A stretch of DNA of 10,637 bases from Pseudomonadota bacterium (GTDB lineage Bacteria > Pseudomonadota > Alphaproteobacteria > Rhizobiales > Hyphomicrobiaceae): the NCBI GenBank assembly GCA_021813195.1, contig JAKALI010000079.1, positions 1 to 10,637 on the forward strand, read 5' to 3'. The position numbers and the translations under genes are program-made. Shown here one piece after another: positions 9,371 through 10,637 of the stretch. How positions within the stretch are numbered: position 1 is the stretch's first letter; every line of letters begins with the position of its first letter. Below the pieces are notes generated by a model, which had not been told where the DNA came from, did no database searches, and was given only the letters and a program-made list of their open reading frames with translations.

Positions 9371-9385
9371 TTAATATTTCGTCAA
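9371..9385. promoter_or_regulatory. CtrA-box-like element / AT-rich promoter region
   Basis: TTAA-N7-TCAA differs at one base from the alphaproteobacterial CtrA consensus TTAA-N7-TTAA. It also contains TAATAT (9372-9377), which could serve as a -10 box, though no matching -35 box is seen. It lies 64 bases before the GTG of the peptidase-like gene, in an otherwise GC-rich stretch, and so is a candidate control site for that gene. Confidence 0.25.
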
Positions 9386-9448
9386 CCATTTCCCGGTGAG
9401 GATCGGCATCCGTGAATTGTGCCGCATGCCTCAGCGGGAGCCCGAACC

Positions 9449-9946
9449 GTGGACGATTTACAACCCCAACGTCGGCTGACCTCCACGCTCAACAGCGTGA
9501 CAAACGATACCGGTCGCGTCGCCTTCTGTGGTCCGTATGTGTTGTCCGCCATCACCGGCTATCCGGTGAGCAAGATCGAGCGTGCCATCAACGCTTACCG
9601 CGAGCTGCCCGCCGATTTGCGCCATCCGGTGAAGGGCACCTACGCCGACGAGGTGGAGGCAGCTCTCGCCATCTATGGCTACCAGATGACACTCAAAGAG
9701 AGCTTCATGGATATGGAACGCAAGCAGCGCCCGACTGTGTGGACGTGGATGCAGAAACCGCGCAACGCCTGGGCGCACTACATCCTTGCCATTCACAAGG
9801 GTCGGGAAGGGCATTGGATCCTGATCAAGGGCGTCAAGATGTGCGATACTTTCACGGAGGGCCAGTGGACCTTCGTGTGCGATGGGCCCCACCGCGGCTG
9901 CCGCATCATGGAAGTGTTCGAGGTCAAACGCGCAATCGACGCGTGA
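9449..9946 (+). CDS. Small cysteine-peptidase-fold-like protein (C39/papain-like), phage-type
   Basis: This is a 165-residue soluble protein with no signal peptide. The start is a GTG at 9449 because GGGAG lies exactly 8 bases upstream; the frame opens earlier, at a GTG at 9419, without such support. AFCGPYVLSAITG (25-37) has the CGP helix-start typical of papain-like and C39-like peptidases. EGHWILIKG (120-128) supplies a His and CDTFTEGQW (132-140) a possible Asp. C27, H122 and D133 therefore form a plausible triad. The VKGTYADEVEAAL segment (61-73) and the GHW...CDTFT arrangement recall small proteins common in phage and prophage genomes whose function is unproven. Peptidase, deamidase or transglutaminase-like activity are all possible. 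It is a single gene between the terminator-like hairpin and the SIR2-domain gene, on the same strand as the latter. Confidence 0.7.
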   Translation: MDDLQPQRRLTSTLNSVTNDTGRVAFCGPYVLSAITGYPVSKIERAINAYRELPADLRHPVKGTYADEVEAALAIYGYQMTLKESFMDMERKQRPTVWTWMQKPRNAWAHYILAIHKGREGHWILIKGVKMCDTFTEGQWTFVCDGPHRGCRIMEVFEVKRAIDA

Positions 9947-9963
9947 GCGCCGTCCCGCGCCTG

Positions 9964-9985
9964 AGGCGCCAATGGCGCCTTCTCC
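9964..9985 (+). terminator. Weak terminator-like hairpin after the peptidase-like gene
   Basis: AGGCGCC-AAT-GGCGCCT (9964-9980) is a perfect 7-base stem with a 3-base loop, 17 bases after the stop codon, followed by TCTCC. The following T content is low, so termination may be partial; read-through into the SIR2-domain gene is possible. Confidence 0.35.
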
Positions 9986-10068
9986 ATTCCGCCGCCTAGC
10001 CCTGGTCGCAAAGCCGCGATAGTCTCAGGACTGAGCGAATGGCGGGAACGGGTGGGGTGAGCGCATCC

Positions 10069-10637
10069 ATGGACGCGCGGGTGGACCGGAGCGGGGGCGA
10101 GCCGGCGCAGGGTGCGCCGGCTCTTGCGCGCATGCCGGTTTTAGAATTCGTCGATCGCATCGTAGATGGGGCGCGCGATCATGGGCGCGAGGCCGCCTGG
10201 TTGCTCGGCGCCGGCTGTTCCGTCACCTCTGGGATTCCCAGTGCGTCGGCCCTGGTGCGCGACTGGCTGGACAAGCTCGAACGCCGTCGCAAGCGCACGG
10301 GCGAAAGCCGAGATGCCTGGCTCGAACGAGAATTCGGGCCGGATCTCGATTGGCGCGAGCCCGCCGCCCACTATGGTCTGGTGTTCCACCGCTGCCATCC
10401 ATCGCCGGACGATCGCCAGACCGAGATCGAGCGCATCTGCATGCTCGGCCACCCGGGCATCGGCTATGCGACGTTAGCGCAGGTGCTGTCTCACCCGGTG
10501 GTCGGCGACAAGCTGAACACCGTCCTGACGACGAACTTTGACGACCTGCTGGCCGAAGCGCTTTATTACTTCGGCCCGCGCGAGGCGCGCCCCAAGGTGA
10601 TCTCGCACGAAGCCTTGTCGCGCTTTCTGGGCGCAGA
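10069..10637 (+). CDS. SIR2 family protein (NADase-type N-terminal domain), 3' end outside window
   Basis: The frame is open to the window end, giving at least 189 residues. With the ATG at 10069, the NAD-binding motif GAGCSVTSGIPS is at 47-58 and the catalytic-type TTNFDDLLAEAL at 154-165, including the N156/D158 pair typical of SIR2-like NADases. This matches SIR2_2-type domains found at the N-terminus of antiphage effectors (for example in Thoeris, DSR and AVAST-like proteins), where NAD+ is hydrolysed on infection. The zinc-binding cysteines of classical sirtuin deacetylases are not seen. Which C-terminal sensor follows (TPR, STAND or other) cannot be known here. The start is uncertain: GTG 10057 and ATG 10132 are in the same frame. 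10132 would begin about 25 residues before GAGCS, a normal distance, but lacks a ribosome binding site. A perfect hairpin lies between 10069 and 10132. Confidence 0.85.
   Translation, partial: MDARVDRSGGEPAQGAPALARMPVLEFVDRIVDGARDHGREAAWLLGAGCSVTSGIPSASALVRDWLDKLERRRKRTGESRDAWLEREFGPDLDWREPAAHYGLVFHRCHPSPDDRQTEIERICMLGHPGIGYATLAQVLSHPVVGDKLNTVLTTNFDDLLAEALYYFGPREARPKVISHEALSRFLGA
10099..10123. repeat. Perfect 11-base inverted repeat at the 5' end of the SIR2 gene
   Basis: GAGCCGGCGCA (10099-10109) and TGCGCCGGCTC (10113-10123) pair perfectly around a GGG loop. No T-tract follows, so it is not a standard intrinsic terminator. It lies 9 bases before ATG 10132 and inside the coding region if translation starts at 10069. 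It could fold in the leader to limit translation, serve as an operator, or be a chance feature of GC-rich DNA. Confidence 0.6.

Larger units (their letters stand above)
8516..9448. other. Long stretch without a recognisable gene
   Basis: No protein family was recognised in any frame of these 933 bases. The minus-strand end (about 8516-8750) should carry the promoter of the metallopeptidase operon, though I see no good -35/-10 pair. Open frames are short or low-complexity and Arg/Pro-rich, as expected for non-coding GC-rich DNA. Two small plus-strand frames were considered: 38 codons at 8759-8875 with no ribosome binding site, and 67 codons at 8998-9201 with AAGGAG upstream. The right-hand part holds a strong hairpin (9289-9329) followed by a short T-run, and a TTAA-N7-TCAA element (9371-9385). 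It could hide a non-coding RNA or gene remnants; the sequence alone does not decide. Confidence 0.55.

Noticed and set aside
8793..9389. Several overlapping frames of 68-164 codons on both strands
   Set aside because: They conflict with each other, have skewed Arg/Pro/Ala composition and show no motif; none stands out as the coding one.

Overview
The window looks like chromosomal DNA of an alphaproteobacterium, possibly from or near the Hyphomicrobiales. The reasons are the high GC content, the overlapping ycjX/ycjF pair (DUF463/DUF697), a bacterial ELM1-like protein, and a short basic membrane-anchored thermonuclease. The assignment rests on recognised protein families only; no rRNA or species marker is present. 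No tRNA, rRNA, transposase, integrase or CRISPR array was seen.

Layout. (1) Positions 1-2338, plus strand: the 3' part of ycjX (its P-loop lies upstream of the window) and a complete ycjF, translationally coupled by an ATGA overlap. (2) 2356-2937, minus strand: a membrane-anchored thermonuclease, convergent with ycjF. (3) 3179-4840, minus strand: a full-length ettA, the ABC-F translation factor, with a plausible promoter just upstream. (4) 5006-5689, minus strand: a small 2-oxoglutarate/Fe(II) oxygenase in a patch of visibly lower GC. (5) 5818-8515, minus strand: a tight three-gene run read as neutral zinc metallopeptidase, then a CPBP-type intramembrane protease homologue, then an ELM1-family protein. 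Gaps are 4 and 33 bases, so an operon is likely. (6) 8516-9448: about 930 bases with no convincing gene, but with a strong plus-strand terminator-like hairpin and an AT-rich CtrA-box-like element. (7) 9449-9946, plus strand: a small papain-fold-like protein with Cys, His and Asp in catalytic-like positions, resembling phage-borne peptidase-like proteins. (8) From about 10069 to the window end, plus strand: the N-terminal half of a SIR2-domain protein with the full NAD-binding and catalytic signatures seen in antiphage NADase effectors, cut by the window edge.

Most of the window (1-8515) is ordinary conserved chromosome. The stretch most likely to hold something new is 9289 to the end, where a phage-like cysteine-peptidase-fold gene sits next to a SIR2 effector-type gene whose C-terminal half and neighbours lie outside the window. 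The protease homologue at 6838-7536 also deserves attention because two of its expected active-site residues are replaced.
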